From: Bog-756 sp963727075 | GTDB taxonomy: Bacteria; Actinomycetota; Acidimicrobiia; Acidimicrobiales; RAAP-2 | Assembly (NCBI GenBank): GCA_963727075.1 | Contig: CAVSET010000006.1 | Coordinates: 124,001 to 188,000 of the forward strand | DNA length: 64,000 nt | Reading direction: 5' to 3' | Part shown: positions 44,079 through 53,027 of the stretch, piece by piece | How positions within the stretch are numbered: the stretch's first letter is position 1 | Layout of the letters: each line of letters opens with the position of its first letter | Notes under the pieces: model-generated | Databases searched by the model: none | What the model was told of the DNA's origin: nothing | Seen by the model: only the letters and a program-made list of their open reading frames with translations | Made by a program: the position numbers and the translations under genes

Positions 44079-44236
44079 GGCCGCCCCGACCGGGCACTCA
44101 GGTCGCCCGGCCATCCCGGTAGCGCCCTTGGCCGTCGGTGCCGATTCCCGTCGGCACCGGGATGTCCGGCAGTACGCTTCGGATCGGGGAGTGCCGCCAC
44201 CGGCGCACCCGAGGACCACCTCGAGGAGGTTCATCA

Positions 44237-44602
44237 GTGGCCCAGAGCGCCGGACTGCACGAGCCCGAGGACAGCCTCTCGCCGGAGACCGTGGACCGGC
44301 ACCGGGCGATCGCCTCGATTCAGGAGGAGCTCGAGGCCGTCGACTGGTACGACCAGCGGGTGGATGCCACGTCCAATCCCGAGCTGGCCGGCATCCTCGC
44401 CCACAACCGCGACGAGGAGAAGGAGCACGCCGCCATGACCCTCGAGTGGCTCCGCCGCCACGATCCGGTCCTCGACGGTCACCTCCGGACCCATCTCTTC
44501 ACCACCGACCCCGTGCTCGACACCGAGGGGGAGGCGACCGGGTCGGATGTCGCCGACGGAGGGGGATCGTTGGGCATCGGGAGCCTGCGGCCCGAACGCT
44601 AG
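44237..44602 (+). CDS. Encapsulated ferritin-like protein (EncFtn) with cargo-targeting tail
   Basis: 121 aa. 'EDSLSPETVDRHRAIASIQE' and 'EELEAVDWYDQRVDA', then 'AHNRDEEKEHAAMTLEWLRR' give the two antiparallel helices and the Glu/Glu-x-x-His iron ligands of EncFtn, which assembles as a decamer and oxidises Fe(II). After a short acidic linker the C-terminus 'GGSLGIGSLRPER' is a typical encapsulin cargo-loading peptide. GTG start preceded by GAGGAGG at 8 nt. No encapsulin shell gene is in this window; it would have to be elsewhere. Confidence 0.9.
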   Translation: MAQSAGLHEPEDSLSPETVDRHRAIASIQEELEAVDWYDQRVDATSNPELAGILAHNRDEEKEHAAMTLEWLRRHDPVLDGHLRTHLFTTDPVLDTEGEATGSDVADGGGSLGIGSLRPER

Positions 44603-45516
44603 GCGGAGCTCCCGCCCCCGACAGGGGCGAAGAGGTCGCCCAGGCGGTCGACGCGGTCCAGCACGTCCGGAGCCGTGAAATGGAGCCGGCGGGGATCGCC
44701 GCTGTCGGCGCAGGCTCCGACCTCCTCCCAGGTGACCGGGGTCGAAACCGTCGGCTCCGGTCGGGCCCGGAGCGAGTACGGGGCGACCGTGGTCTTGGCG
44801 GGATGGTTCTGGCTCCAATCGATCAGCACCCTGCCCCGGCGAAGCGACTTGCGCATGTTCGAGACCACCTGGTCGGGATGGCTGTCCTCGATGCGGGCGG
44901 CCATCCGGTAGGCCTCGTCCCGGAGCTTGTCCCATCCCATCCGCCGGTCGACCGACCGATAGAGCTGGAGGCCCTTGGACCCGCTCGTCTTGGCCACGCA
45001 CGGCGCTCCCGGACCGAGCGCCCCGACGATGAGCGAGGCCACCCGGCAGCACTCCACGATGGTGGTCCCCTCGCCCGGATCGAGGTCGAAGACCATGTGG
45101 TCAGGCGGGGACGGGAGCTTTCGTCGTCGACCGACCCGCCAGAGCGGGACGTGGAACTCGATGGTGGCCAGGTTGGCCGCCCACACCACCGAGGGGACAT
45201 CGCACAAGACGCAGTACTCGATGGCACCGCCGGCCTCGCTCGAGGGAACCGACACGCTCCGCACCCATTCGGGTGCGTGCGCCGGGCGGTGCTTCTCGAA
45301 GAAGGACTGGGCCTCCACCCCGTCCGGGAACCGCTTCATCGTGAGGGGACGATCCCGGACATGGGCCAGCAACACTGGTGCGATGCGGACGTAATAGTCG
45401 ATCATCTCGCCCTTGGTGAACCCGACCGCGGGAAAGAGGACCTTGTCCAGGTTGGAGATGCTCAGCTCGCGACCGTCCACCCTGGTCCGGATGGACGAGC
45501 TCCGGTCAGGGCTCAT
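44599..45516 (-). CDS. ligD: LigD-type DNA polymerase/primase domain protein
   Basis: 305 aa archaeo-eukaryotic primase-like polymerase of bacterial non-homologous end joining. 'MVFDLDPGEGTT' holds the catalytic Asp pair, 'KTSGSKGLQLYRS' the phosphate loop and 'LIDWSQNHPAKTTVAPYSLR' the third Asp region; 'HAPEWVRSVSVPSSEAGG' is family-typical. The polymerase is on its own polypeptide instead of fused to the ligase. It starts inside the end of the ligase gene (11-nt overlap), so the two are co-expressed. No Ku gene lies in the window. Confidence 0.88.
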   Translation of the reverse strand: MSPDRSSSIRTRVDGRELSISNLDKVLFPAVGFTKGEMIDYYVRIAPVLLAHVRDRPLTMKRFPDGVEAQSFFEKHRPAHAPEWVRSVSVPSSEAGGAIEYCVLCDVPSVVWAANLATIEFHVPLWRVGRRRKLPSPPDHMVFDLDPGEGTTIVECCRVASLIVGALGPGAPCVAKTSGSKGLQLYRSVDRRMGWDKLRDEAYRMAARIEDSHPDQVVSNMRKSLRRGRVLIDWSQNHPAKTTVAPYSLRARPEPTVSTPVTWEEVGACADSGDPRRLHFTAPDVLDRVDRLGDLFAPVGGGSSA

Positions 45517-46960
45517 GGACGACGTCCGCTGGTGCCTTGTCGATCCTCACGCCACGCCACACCGGATGGCGGAACCGGTGGTCGGGCGTCCACTCACTGA
45601 AGCGAACTTCGCCGACGATGACGGGCCGGACCCAGGTGACGGCGGTCCCCACCTCGCGCTTCAGGTCCTCGTCGAACGGACTGGTCTGGCGGGTCAGGGG
45701 TGTGAGCCGGGCCAGCAGGTCCTCCATGGCCGACTGGGTGAACCCGGTGCCGACCTTGCCTGCGTAGTGCAGCCTCCCCCTGCGCCCGGTCACCGGTAGC
45801 CCGAGCAGGAGCGAGCCGAACAGGTGACGGCGGCTGCCCTGGCCGGGGGCCCATCCCCCGATGACCACCTCCTGGGTTCGCTGGCTCTTGACCTTCACCC
45901 AGTCGCGGCTCCGGATGCCCGGCCGGTAGGGGCTGTCCAGTCGCTTGGCCACCACCCCCTCCATGCCCACCTCGGTGGCGATCCGGAGTGCCTCCGATCC
46001 CGGCTCGTCGGTGAACGCCGGGGTGACCACCCAACGCGGGCCGGACAGTCCCAGTGACTCGAGCTCGCGGCGGCGCTCGCGGTAGGGGCTGGCCAACAAC
46101 GACCGGCCGTTGTGGTGGAGCACGTCGAACAACACCAGGCTGGCCGGATCGGCCGCCGCCGCTCGTCGTACGCTGGCCGCCGACGTGACGTGCATCCGGC
46201 GTTGCAGCCGCGAGAACGAGGGTCGTCCGTGCTCGTCGAGGGCGACCAGCTCGCCGTCGAGCAGCAGCTGGTCGGACCCGGCGCTCTCCCCGAACTCGCG
46301 CAGCTCGGGGAAGGAGCCGGTCGTGTCGTTGCCGTTCCGGGTGACGGCCCGCACCCGGCCCCCGTCGACCCACAACAGCACCCGGATCCCGTCCCACTTG
46401 AACTCGTACGACCAGCCAGTGCCCTCGGGAGGGTGGTCGCCGGGGACGGCCAGCATGGGGGAGAGCCGGTCGGGAAGAGGCCCCCATCCTTCCGGCGGGG
46501 GATCCATCCGGTGGATCATCCAGTTCTTCCCGGTGGCGAAGAGCACATAGCGACCTTCGGCCCTCTCGCCGTGGAGGGCCACCATCACTTCGCGGTCGGT
46601 CCACTTCTCGCATTCGTAGGTGCCGTGATCCCAGACCGAGACCTCACCACCGCCGTACTCGGCGGCCGGTATGGTGCCGCTGAACCCGGCGTACTCGAGT
46701 GGGTGGTCCTCGGTCGGGACGGCCAGGTGGTTCTGTGCCGGATCCATGGGCAGCCCCTTGGGCAAGGCCCATGACGCCAACACTCCGTCGCGTTCCAGGC
46801 GGAAGTCCCAGTGGAGCGAGGAGGCGTGGTGCTCCTGGATCACGAAGGCGGGCGGCCCGGGGCTCGTATCCGGCTTCGACCCGCGGCCGGAAGGCACCGG
46901 CTCGGGCGTACGAGCAGGGTTGCGTTTACGCCGATAGGTCTCGAGGGAAGAATCGGGCAT
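45506..46960 (-). CDS. ligD: LigD-type DNA ligase with N-terminal 3'-phosphoesterase domain
   Basis: 484 aa. Residues 35-150 are the phosphoesterase: 'FVIQEHHASSLHWDFRLE' and 'AEYGGGEVSVWDHGTYE' contain the metal-binding His, Asp and Glu. The ligase domain follows with the nucleotidyl-lysine motif 'YEFKWDGIRV', 'LLLDGELVALDEHG', 'GMEGVVAKRLDSPY' and 'WVKVKSQRTQEVVIGG', then an OB-fold ending 'FRHPVWRGVRIDKAP'. The domain order PE-Lig with Pol on a separate gene is one of the known LigD arrangements. It repairs 3' ends and seals double-strand breaks together with Ku and the polymerase. Confidence 0.9.
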   Translation of the reverse strand: MPDSSLETYRRKRNPARTPEPVPSGRGSKPDTSPGPPAFVIQEHHASSLHWDFRLERDGVLASWALPKGLPMDPAQNHLAVPTEDHPLEYAGFSGTIPAAEYGGGEVSVWDHGTYECEKWTDREVMVALHGERAEGRYVLFATGKNWMIHRMDPPPEGWGPLPDRLSPMLAVPGDHPPEGTGWSYEFKWDGIRVLLWVDGGRVRAVTRNGNDTTGSFPELREFGESAGSDQLLLDGELVALDEHGRPSFSRLQRRMHVTSAASVRRAAAADPASLVLFDVLHHNGRSLLASPYRERRRELESLGLSGPRWVVTPAFTDEPGSEALRIATEVGMEGVVAKRLDSPYRPGIRSRDWVKVKSQRTQEVVIGGWAPGQGSRRHLFGSLLLGLPVTGRRGRLHYAGKVGTGFTQSAMEDLLARLTPLTRQTSPFDEDLKREVGTAVTWVRPVIVGEVRFSEWTPDHRFRHPVWRGVRIDKAPADVVHEP

Positions 46961-47059
46961 TGCCTGGATCGATACCCGCTCTCAGCGCGCCTATGCCGAG
47001 GGGGCCGTGCGACCCCGTTCGGGCGAGCGTAGCCGCCTCGGCGATAACGGAGGTCGAGG

Positions 47060-47065
47060 TAGTCT
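47060..47065 (+). promoter_or_regulatory. -10 element upstream of the RsbV-RsbW-sigma operon
   Basis: TAGTCT lies 105 nt before the STAS gene start and gives a leader of roughly 95 nt. No -35 is evident; the motif 20-25 bp upstream is GCGATAACGG. This is a weak prediction. Confidence 0.3.
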
Positions 47066-47169
47066 GATCAGGGGTGGTGCCCGCCCAGTTCAGCCGGGGG
47101 TCGGGCACGGGTCGGGTGCTCCGGGCCGTGTTCTGCCGACCCCGGGACGTTTGCGAAGGAAGGTCGAGT

Positions 47170-47508
47170 ATGGACGAGCTGTTCGACATGTCGGAGGAGA
47201 CCACCGACCGGTACTCCGTGGTCTCCGTGGCCGGCGAGGTGGATGTGGCCACCGCCCCGATGCTCCGCAGTCGGCTCGACGCGGCGATCGATCGCGGGAA
47301 GCCCCTCTTGGTCGTCGACCTGCTCTCGGTGACCTTCATCGATTCGACGGGCTTGGGTGTCCTCATCGGGGCGACCAAGCGTGTCGGCGGGAGTGGCGCC
47401 ATGCGGCTCGTGGTCTCCGAACCACGCATCCTCAAGCTGTTCGAGATCACCGGGCTCATGGACGTCTTCTCCATAGTCCCCTCGTTGGATGAGGCCGTGA
47501 CGGCATGA
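47170..47508 (+). CDS. STAS-domain anti-anti-sigma factor (RsbV-like)
   Basis: 112 aa. 'YSVVSVAGEVDVATAPMLRS' and 'LLVVDLLSVTFIDSTGLGVL' are the STAS beta-alpha core; the serine in 'IDSTGLG' is the phosphorylation site in RsbV/SpoIIAA. Unphosphorylated it would release the sigma factor by capturing the RsbW-like kinase two genes down. ATG preceded by GAAGGAAGG. First of three genes in the order antagonist-kinase-sigma, the same as rsbV-rsbW-sigB. Confidence 0.9.
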   Translation: MDELFDMSEETTDRYSVVSVAGEVDVATAPMLRSRLDAAIDRGKPLLVVDLLSVTFIDSTGLGVLIGATKRVGGSGAMRLVVSEPRILKLFEITGLMDVFSIVPSLDEAVTA

Positions 47509-47542
47509 CCCGTCATCGGATGACCACATCGGGTGCAGCACG

Positions 47543-47956
47543 ATGAGTGACGTCGTCGAATTGAGCATCCCGGTCCGGGCCGACCTGGTGGTGTTGGCCC
47601 GGCTGACGGCGGCGACCGTGGCGTCGAGGGCCAACTTCGACGTCGAGGAGATCGAGGACCTGCGGTTGGCCGTGGACGAACTGTGCGTCTCCTTGGTCGA
47701 CGAAGGGGCCGAAGGTCGTCTGGCCCTGCGGTTCGTTCGGGGCAACCAGGAGATCGGGGTCTCCTGCATCTACCACCCCGACACCACGTCTGGCGGAGCG
47801 GAAGGGAATTCGTCGGGAAGAGCGGGCGCCGACGCATCCTCTGACGGGCTGTCGGCCAGGATCCTCGATGCCTTGGTCGACGAGCACGGGCGGGACAGCG
47901 TGAATGGGCATCAGCGGATCTGGTTGCGCAAGCGACGGGTTCGGCAACAGATCTGA
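47543..47956 (+). CDS. RsbW-like anti-sigma factor
   Basis: 137 aa. 'VELSIPVRADLVVLARLTAA' and 'VEEIEDLRLAVDELCVSLVD' are the start of a GHKL fold with the N-box Glu; the ATP-lid part is short and diverged, with a Ser/Gly/Ala-rich loop near residues 87-105. It may bind the sigma factor with weak kinase activity. Its TGA shares one base with the ATG of the sigma gene (TGATG), so synthesis of the two is coupled. Confidence 0.85.
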   Translation: MSDVVELSIPVRADLVVLARLTAATVASRANFDVEEIEDLRLAVDELCVSLVDEGAEGRLALRFVRGNQEIGVSCIYHPDTTSGGAEGNSSGRAGADASSDGLSARILDALVDEHGRDSVNGHQRIWLRKRRVRQQI

Positions 47957-48702
47957 TGGCCTTGCCGGTCGACCCAGCCGGGGAGACGAGGGAGAAGTTC
48001 GTCGAGTTCGCCAGGACCCGCGACAAGCGCTTGCGCGACGAGCTGGTGGAAGCACACCTGGGCCTGGCGTACCAGCTCGCCCGGCGCTTCTCCAACCGGG
48101 GTGAGACCTATGACGACCTGGCGCAGGTGGCGTCCATCGCGCTGATCAAGTCCGTCGACCGATTCGACCCCGAGCGTGGCGTGGAGTTCAGCACTTTCGC
48201 CACCCGCACGGTGATCGGGGAACTGAAGCGGCACTTCCGGGACAAGGGGTGGGCGGTCCGGGCCCCCCGGCGCATCCAGGAGCTCTACCTCGAGCTCGGC
48301 CATGTGATCGAGTCCCTCTCCCACGAGTTGGGGCGCCCTCCGACCGTCGCCGAGATGGCGGACGTCACCCGGTCCTCGGAAGAAGCGGTACTGGAGGCGC
48401 TCGAGGCGGGCCAGAGCTATCGCACGACATCCATCGACGCCCCCGACCGCCAGGACAGCACCATGGCCAGCCGCCTTGGTGACGTCGATGCCGGATTCGG
48501 CGGGACCGAGGACCGGATGGTGCTCGCCATATCACTGGCGGAGCTGTCCGATCGGGAGCGGACCATCCTGAACCTGCGCTTCATCGACGGCCTCACCCAG
48601 TCGCAGATCGCGGCCAGCGTCGGGGTCAGCCAGATGCACGTGTCGCGCCTCCTCACGGCCAGCTTGGCCAAGTTGCGTGAGATGTTCGCGTCAGGCGAGT
48701 GA
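47956..48702 (+). CDS. SigB/SigF-family RNA polymerase sigma factor
   Basis: 248 aa group III sigma factor. Region 2: 'LRDELVEAHLGLAYQLARRF', 'YDDLAQVASIALIKSVDRFD' and 'FSTFATRTVIGELKRHFRDK'; region 3 with 'PRRIQELYLELGHVIESLSH'; region 4: 'LSDRERTILNLRFIDGLTQS' and 'QIAASVGVSQMHVSRLL'. This is the stress or development sigma factor type controlled by RsbV/RsbW partner switching, and both partners are immediately upstream. Confidence 0.93.
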   Translation: MALPVDPAGETREKFVEFARTRDKRLRDELVEAHLGLAYQLARRFSNRGETYDDLAQVASIALIKSVDRFDPERGVEFSTFATRTVIGELKRHFRDKGWAVRAPRRIQELYLELGHVIESLSHELGRPPTVAEMADVTRSSEEAVLEALEAGQSYRTTSIDAPDRQDSTMASRLGDVDAGFGGTEDRMVLAISLAELSDRERTILNLRFIDGLTQSQIAASVGVSQMHVSRLLTASLAKLREMFASGE

Positions 48703-48715
48703 GAGCTCACATCCG

Positions 48716-49690
48716 GTGACCCGGGCAGGACTGTCCGATGGATCGGTATTCTCGCCCGGGTCGGTCTCGTTGCGCCTCTACCCGCACAACGAGCTGCCGG
48801 CTCCCGAGGTCGTCGCCGAGCTCTGCAGCCAGGCGGCGCTGGCCGAGACGGCGGGCTTTGCCGGCATCATGCTCAGCGAGCATCACGGTGGATTCCCCGG
48901 TTACCTGCCCAACCCGCTCCAGATGGCCGGCTTCGTGCTCGAGGACTGCCCGCTCCTGTGGGCCGCGCCCTGCCCGATCCTGCTACCGCTGCGGCCCACC
49001 GCGCTGGTGGCCGAGGAGGTCGCCTGGCTGGCCGCCCGCCACCCCGGTCGGGTCGGGCTCGGCGTGGCCGCCGGTTCCCTCCCCTTGGACTTCGAGGCCA
49101 TGGGGGTATCCGCCTCGTCGGCGGTGGCCTCGTTCAAGGCCGCGTTGCCGCACCTGGTGGACATGCTCAGCGGCCGGGGTCTCGGGCCGCTGGGCAACGA
49201 TCCGGCGTTGCGATCGGCGGCGGTGGCACCGGTGCCCGTCCTCAGCGCGGCCATGTCCCCGGCCGCGGCCCGGCGGGCGGCCCGGTGCGGGGCGGGCATC
49301 CTCATGGAGGGCATGTCGGCGTCCCGGGCGCTGGCCGGTCTCACCGCCGCGTACCACGAGGCCGGAGGGCGGGCGAGGAAGGTGCTGGTCCGCCGGGTGT
49401 GGCTCGGGGACCTGGGCACCGAGCTGGTCGATCGGCAACGGAAGGTGTACGACAGCTATGCCACCGGCGGGGCGTCCTCCTTCGGTGCAGACCAGACAGT
49501 GACCGCCGACGACCCGGGTCGGCTGGCCCGGCTGCTCGAGGATGCGGTGAGGGAGTCGGGGGCCGACGCCCTCAACCTCAGGGTCCACCTGCCCGGGGTG
49601 TCACCGCCATCGGTGCGAGACCAGATCGGGCGCCTGGGACGGGAGGTGCTCCCCGTGCTCAGACTGCAGCCCCGGATGCCGTCGGCGTAG
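48716..49690 (+). CDS. LLM-class flavin-dependent oxidoreductase
   Basis: 324 aa TIM-barrel of the luciferase superfamily: 'LRLYPHNELPAPEVVAELCS', 'AETAGFAGIMLSEHHGGFPG', 'HPGRVGLGVAAGSLPLDFEAMG' (in three blocks) match F420- or FMN-dependent family members. GTG at 48716 was chosen because it starts the first beta strand; an upstream start at 48677 overlaps the sigma gene. No cofactor-specific residues distinguish FMN from F420. Function unknown. Confidence 0.78.
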   Translation: MTRAGLSDGSVFSPGSVSLRLYPHNELPAPEVVAELCSQAALAETAGFAGIMLSEHHGGFPGYLPNPLQMAGFVLEDCPLLWAAPCPILLPLRPTALVAEEVAWLAARHPGRVGLGVAAGSLPLDFEAMGVSASSAVASFKAALPHLVDMLSGRGLGPLGNDPALRSAAVAPVPVLSAAMSPAAARRAARCGAGILMEGMSASRALAGLTAAYHEAGGRARKVLVRRVWLGDLGTELVDRQRKVYDSYATGGASSFGADQTVTADDPGRLARLLEDAVRESGADALNLRVHLPGVSPPSVRDQIGRLGREVLPVLRLQPRMPSA

Positions 49691-49731
49691 ATTCGGGCAG
49701 GGCTCGTCCGAGCCCGGCAGGGAGCCGAGGC

Positions 49732-50188
49732 ATGGGTCAGTGGAGCAGGGAGGAGATCGAGGGCGCATTCGCCCACTACCAGAAGGTGGCGGCGACGGCC
49801 GGATCCTCCGGCCGGTGGAGGGAATGGTCCGACCTCTTCACCGAGGACGCCACCTACATCGAGCACCACTTCGGGGCATTCCAGGGACGGGAGGCCATCC
49901 ACGAGTGGATCAGCTCCTGCATGGCGGACTATCCCGGGCCGGGACATGCCGGAGTTCCCGATCGAATGGTACGTGATCGACGAGGACCGTGGCTGGGTGG
50001 TGTGCCAGGTGTGGAACCGGATGCGTGACCCGGGTGACGGCTCTGTCCATCAGGAGTACAACTTCACCCTCCTCAAGTACGCCGGGGACCAGCGGTGGTC
50101 CTACGAAGAGGACATCTACAACCCGCTGCGGTTCGCCGCCATGGTGGAGGGATGGGAGGCCGCCCGGCGGTCAGCCGAGCCGGACTGA
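49732..50188 (+). CDS. SnoaL/NTF2-like protein (one frame change)
   Basis: About 151 aa. 'MGQWSREEIEGAFAHYQKVA', 'WREWSDLFTEDATYIEHHFG' and 'FQGREAIHEWISSCMADYPG' form the helices of an NTF2-like cone; after a frame change near 49945 the strands 'MPEFPIEWYVIDEDRGWVVC' and 'YNFTLLKYAGDQRWSYEEDI' complete it. SnoaL-like proteins are cyclases, isomerases or ligand-binding partners. Ribosome site GGGAGCCGAGG. Located upstream of the aldo-keto reductase on the same strand. Confidence 0.75.
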
Positions 50189-50229
50189 GAGGTCGGATCC
50201 ACTCCCCGCACCCGGGTCGGCCGCCGCAC

Positions 50230-50235
50230 TACCCT
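50230..50235 (+). promoter_or_regulatory. -10 element of a probable leaderless aldo-keto reductase promoter
   Basis: TACCCT lies exactly 6 nt before the GTG at 50242, so transcription should start at the initiation codon. There is no Shine-Dalgarno sequence. This is the same arrangement as at ligC. Confidence 0.5.
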
Positions 50236-50241
50236 GCGAGT

Positions 50242-51105
50242 GTGGAGTTCCGGAGACTGGGGAGGACCGGTCACCGCTCGTCGGTGGCGGTGCTCGGCGG
50301 GGCGGCGTTCTGGGACACCGAGCCCGACGTGGCCGGGCAGGCGCTGTCCTCAGCGGTGGATGCCGGGGTCAACCATCTCGACGTGGCCCCGCAGTACGGG
50401 CGGGCCGAGGAGCTGCTCGGCCCGCACCTCCCGGCCCTGCGGGACCGGCTGTTCGTCGCCGGCAAGACGCTGCGCCACAGCCGCGACGGGGTGCGACGCG
50501 CAGCTCGAGGACTCGCTCCGTATCCTGCGCTGCGACTACGTTCGATCTCTATCAGCTGCACGCCGTGACCGACCTGACTGAGCTGGACGCCAGGGCGGGC
50601 GCCATCGAGGCGATGCTGGCCGCGCGCGACGAGGGCCTGTGCCGGTGGGTCGGCATCACCGGCCACGAGCTCAGCGGCCCGGCCGCCCATCTCGAGGCGG
50701 TGCGGCGTTACGACCTCGACACGGTGATGTTCCCGGTCAACCCGCAGCTGTGGTCGGACCCGTCGTACCGCCGCGATGCCGAGGCCCTGCTCGCCGAGGC
50801 CCTCGATCTCGACCTCGGGGTGATGGCCATCAAGGCGGCTGGCCGCCCGGCCGTGGGCCGGGCGCCGCCACACCTCGGGGACCTGGTACGAGCCGTACAC
50901 GTCGTGGCCGGAGGTGTCCCGCGGGGTGGGCTTCGCCCTGTCCACGTCCGGCGTCCATGCCTTCTGCACGCCCGGGCGACCTGTCGCTCCTCCCGACGGT
51001 CCTCGGCGCGGCCCAGTCCCCGCAGCCGATGAGCGGACCGAGCGCGACCAGGCGGTGGCGGCGGCGGCCGTCGAGCCCAGCATCTTCCCGATGCCGACGG
51101 GCTGA
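50242..51105 (+). CDS. Aldo/keto reductase-family protein (frame changes)
   Basis: About 287 aa TIM-barrel: 'FRRLGRTGHRSSVAVLGGAA', 'GVNHLDVAPQYGRAEELLGP' with the catalytic Asp and Tyr positions, 'DRLFVAGKTLRH' with the Lys, then 'DLYQLHAVTDLTEL' and 'VGITGHELSG'. Frame changes near 50500, 50545, 50875 and 50985 restore 'TWYEPYTSWPEVSRGVGFAL' and 'GDLSLLPTVLGAAQSPQPMS'. NADPH-dependent reduction of an unknown carbonyl. The stop is 1 nt before the next gene start. Confidence 0.75.
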
Positions 51106-51106
51106 C

Positions 51107-52959
51107 GTGGCGGGACCGGCCCCGGGGCCGCTCCGGACCCTGGCCGCGCCCGCTGCAGGGCACCGTGGTGTCGGTGTCGGTGGCGGTCGGGGACCGTGTC
51201 CCGAACGGGGCACCGCTCGTCATCATCGAATCCATGAAGATGGAGCACGTGGTGGCGGCTCCCGCTCCCGCGGTCAGTTCTCTCGCTGGCGGTCGAGTCC
51301 GGGAGGGTCGGTGGCCGCCGGAGACCCGCTCCTCGTCATGGAGGAGATCCAGGGCCCGCCGACGGATGAGGAACGACCGGCGGACGAGACGGCCGGCGGT
51401 ACCAGACCGGACCTGGCCGAGCTGCGTGACCGGCGCCGGTTGGTGCTCGACGTGGGCCGACCCGAAGTGGTGGTGCGCCGGCACGAACAGGGGCGGCGGA
51501 CGGCACGGGAGAACATCGACGCCCTCTGCGACGAGGGGAGCTTCACCGAGTACGGCTCGCTGGCCATCGCCGCCCAGCGCGGTCGCCGGTCCGTAGGAGG
51601 AGCTGATCGGGCGGACCCCGGCCGACGGGCTGGTCGCCGGCGTCGGCCGGGTGAACGGGGGCCGGTTCGGCGAGGGGCGGGCCCGTTGCGCCGTGCTCTC
51701 CTACGACTACACGGTGCTCGCCGGCACCCAGGGTCAACAGAACCACCGGAAGAAGGACCGCCTGTTCGAGCTGGTCGAGCGGCTGCGGTTGCCGGTGGTG
51801 TTGTTCGCCGAGGGGGGAGGCGGTCGGCCCGGGCGACACCGACTACGCCAGGTCACCGGCCTCGACACCCTGGCCTTCGCCCTCTTCGGCGGGCTGAGCG
51901 GTCTGGTCCCGCTGGTCGGGATCGCCTCGGGTTGGTGCTTTGCCGGCAACGCCGCCCTCCTCGGCTGCTGCGATGTGATCATCGCCACCACTGGCACGTC
52001 GATCGGCATGGGAGGGCCGGCCATGATCGAGGGAGGAGGCCTCGGGACCTACGCTCCCGAGGAGGTCGGGCCGCTCACGATGCAGACCGCCAACGGCGTG
52101 GTCGACCTCGTGGCCGAAGACGACGCCGGTGCCGTCGAGGTCGGCCAAGCAATACCTCTCCTACTTCCAGGGCAGGGTCGACGAGTGGGCGTGCGCCGAC
52201 CAACGGCTGTTGCGCACCTGCATCCCCGAGGAGCGGGTGCGGGTCTACGACATGAGGCACCTGGTCACCGTCCTGGCCGACGACGGTTCGGTCCTCGAAC
52301 TGCGCCGGGGCTTCGCGGCCGGGATGGTCACCGCGCTGGCCCGCATCGAGGGCCGCCCGATGGGCGTGGTGGCGAACAATCCCGGTCACCTCGGCGGGGC
52401 CATCGACAGCGACGGGGCGGACAAGGCCGCCCGCTTCCTCCAGTTGTGCGATGCCCATGACCTCCCCGTGCTGTTCCTGTGCGACACGCCCGGGTTCATG
52501 GTCGGGCCCGAGGCCGAGGCGACGGCCCAAGTTCGGCACTTCAGTCGCCTGTTCGTGGTGGGGGCCAGCCTCACCATCCCCTTCCTCACCATCGTGGTTC
52601 GCAAGGGCTACGGCCTGGGTGCCCAGGCCATGGCCGGAGGGAGCTTCCGCTCCCCGATCATCACGGCGGCGTGGCCCAGCGGGGAGCTCGGAGGGATGGG
52701 CCTCGAAGGGGCGGTCCGGCTCGGCTTCCGGCGCGAGCTCGAGGCGGCCGAGGACGACCAGGCGCGCCAGGCCCTGTTCCAGGCCATGGTGGAGCGGGCG
52801 TACCGGCACGGTCGGGCTGTCAACGTGGCCGCCTCCTTCGAGATCGACGACGTCATCGATCCGGCCGACTCGCGTCGGACGATCGTCGAGGCCCTGCGGG
52901 CGGCGCCCCACCCCGCCCCGCGGACGGGCAAGAAGCGGAACTGCGTCGACGCCTGGTAG
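51107..52959 (+). CDS. Biotinyl-carrier/carboxyltransferase fusion (acyl-CoA carboxylase; frame changes)
   Basis: About 617 aa. Residues 10-80 are a biotinyl domain: 'PLQGTVVSVSVAVGDRVPNG', 'LVIIESMKMEHVVAAPA' with the biotinylated Lys, 'AAGDPLLVMEE'. A carboxyltransferase follows: 'RENIDALCDEGSFTEYGSLA', 'LSYDYTVLAGTQGQQNHRKK', 'GGGLGTYAPEEVGP', 'GVVANNPGHLGGAIDSDGAD', 'VLFLCDTPGFMVGPEAEATA', 'GYGLGAQAMAGGSFRSP'. Frame changes near 51155, 51270, 51595, 51835 and 52140. Carries out carboxylation of an acyl-CoA with a separate biotin carboxylase. The order biotinyl-CT in one chain is uncommon; CT subunits usually stand alone. Confidence 0.77.
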
Positions 52960-53027
52960 GGGACGGCCCGATGGACGCCGGAGGTGGGCCGGCACCGGGC
53001 CCGGCCGGTTCCGACCACCGGCTCCGA

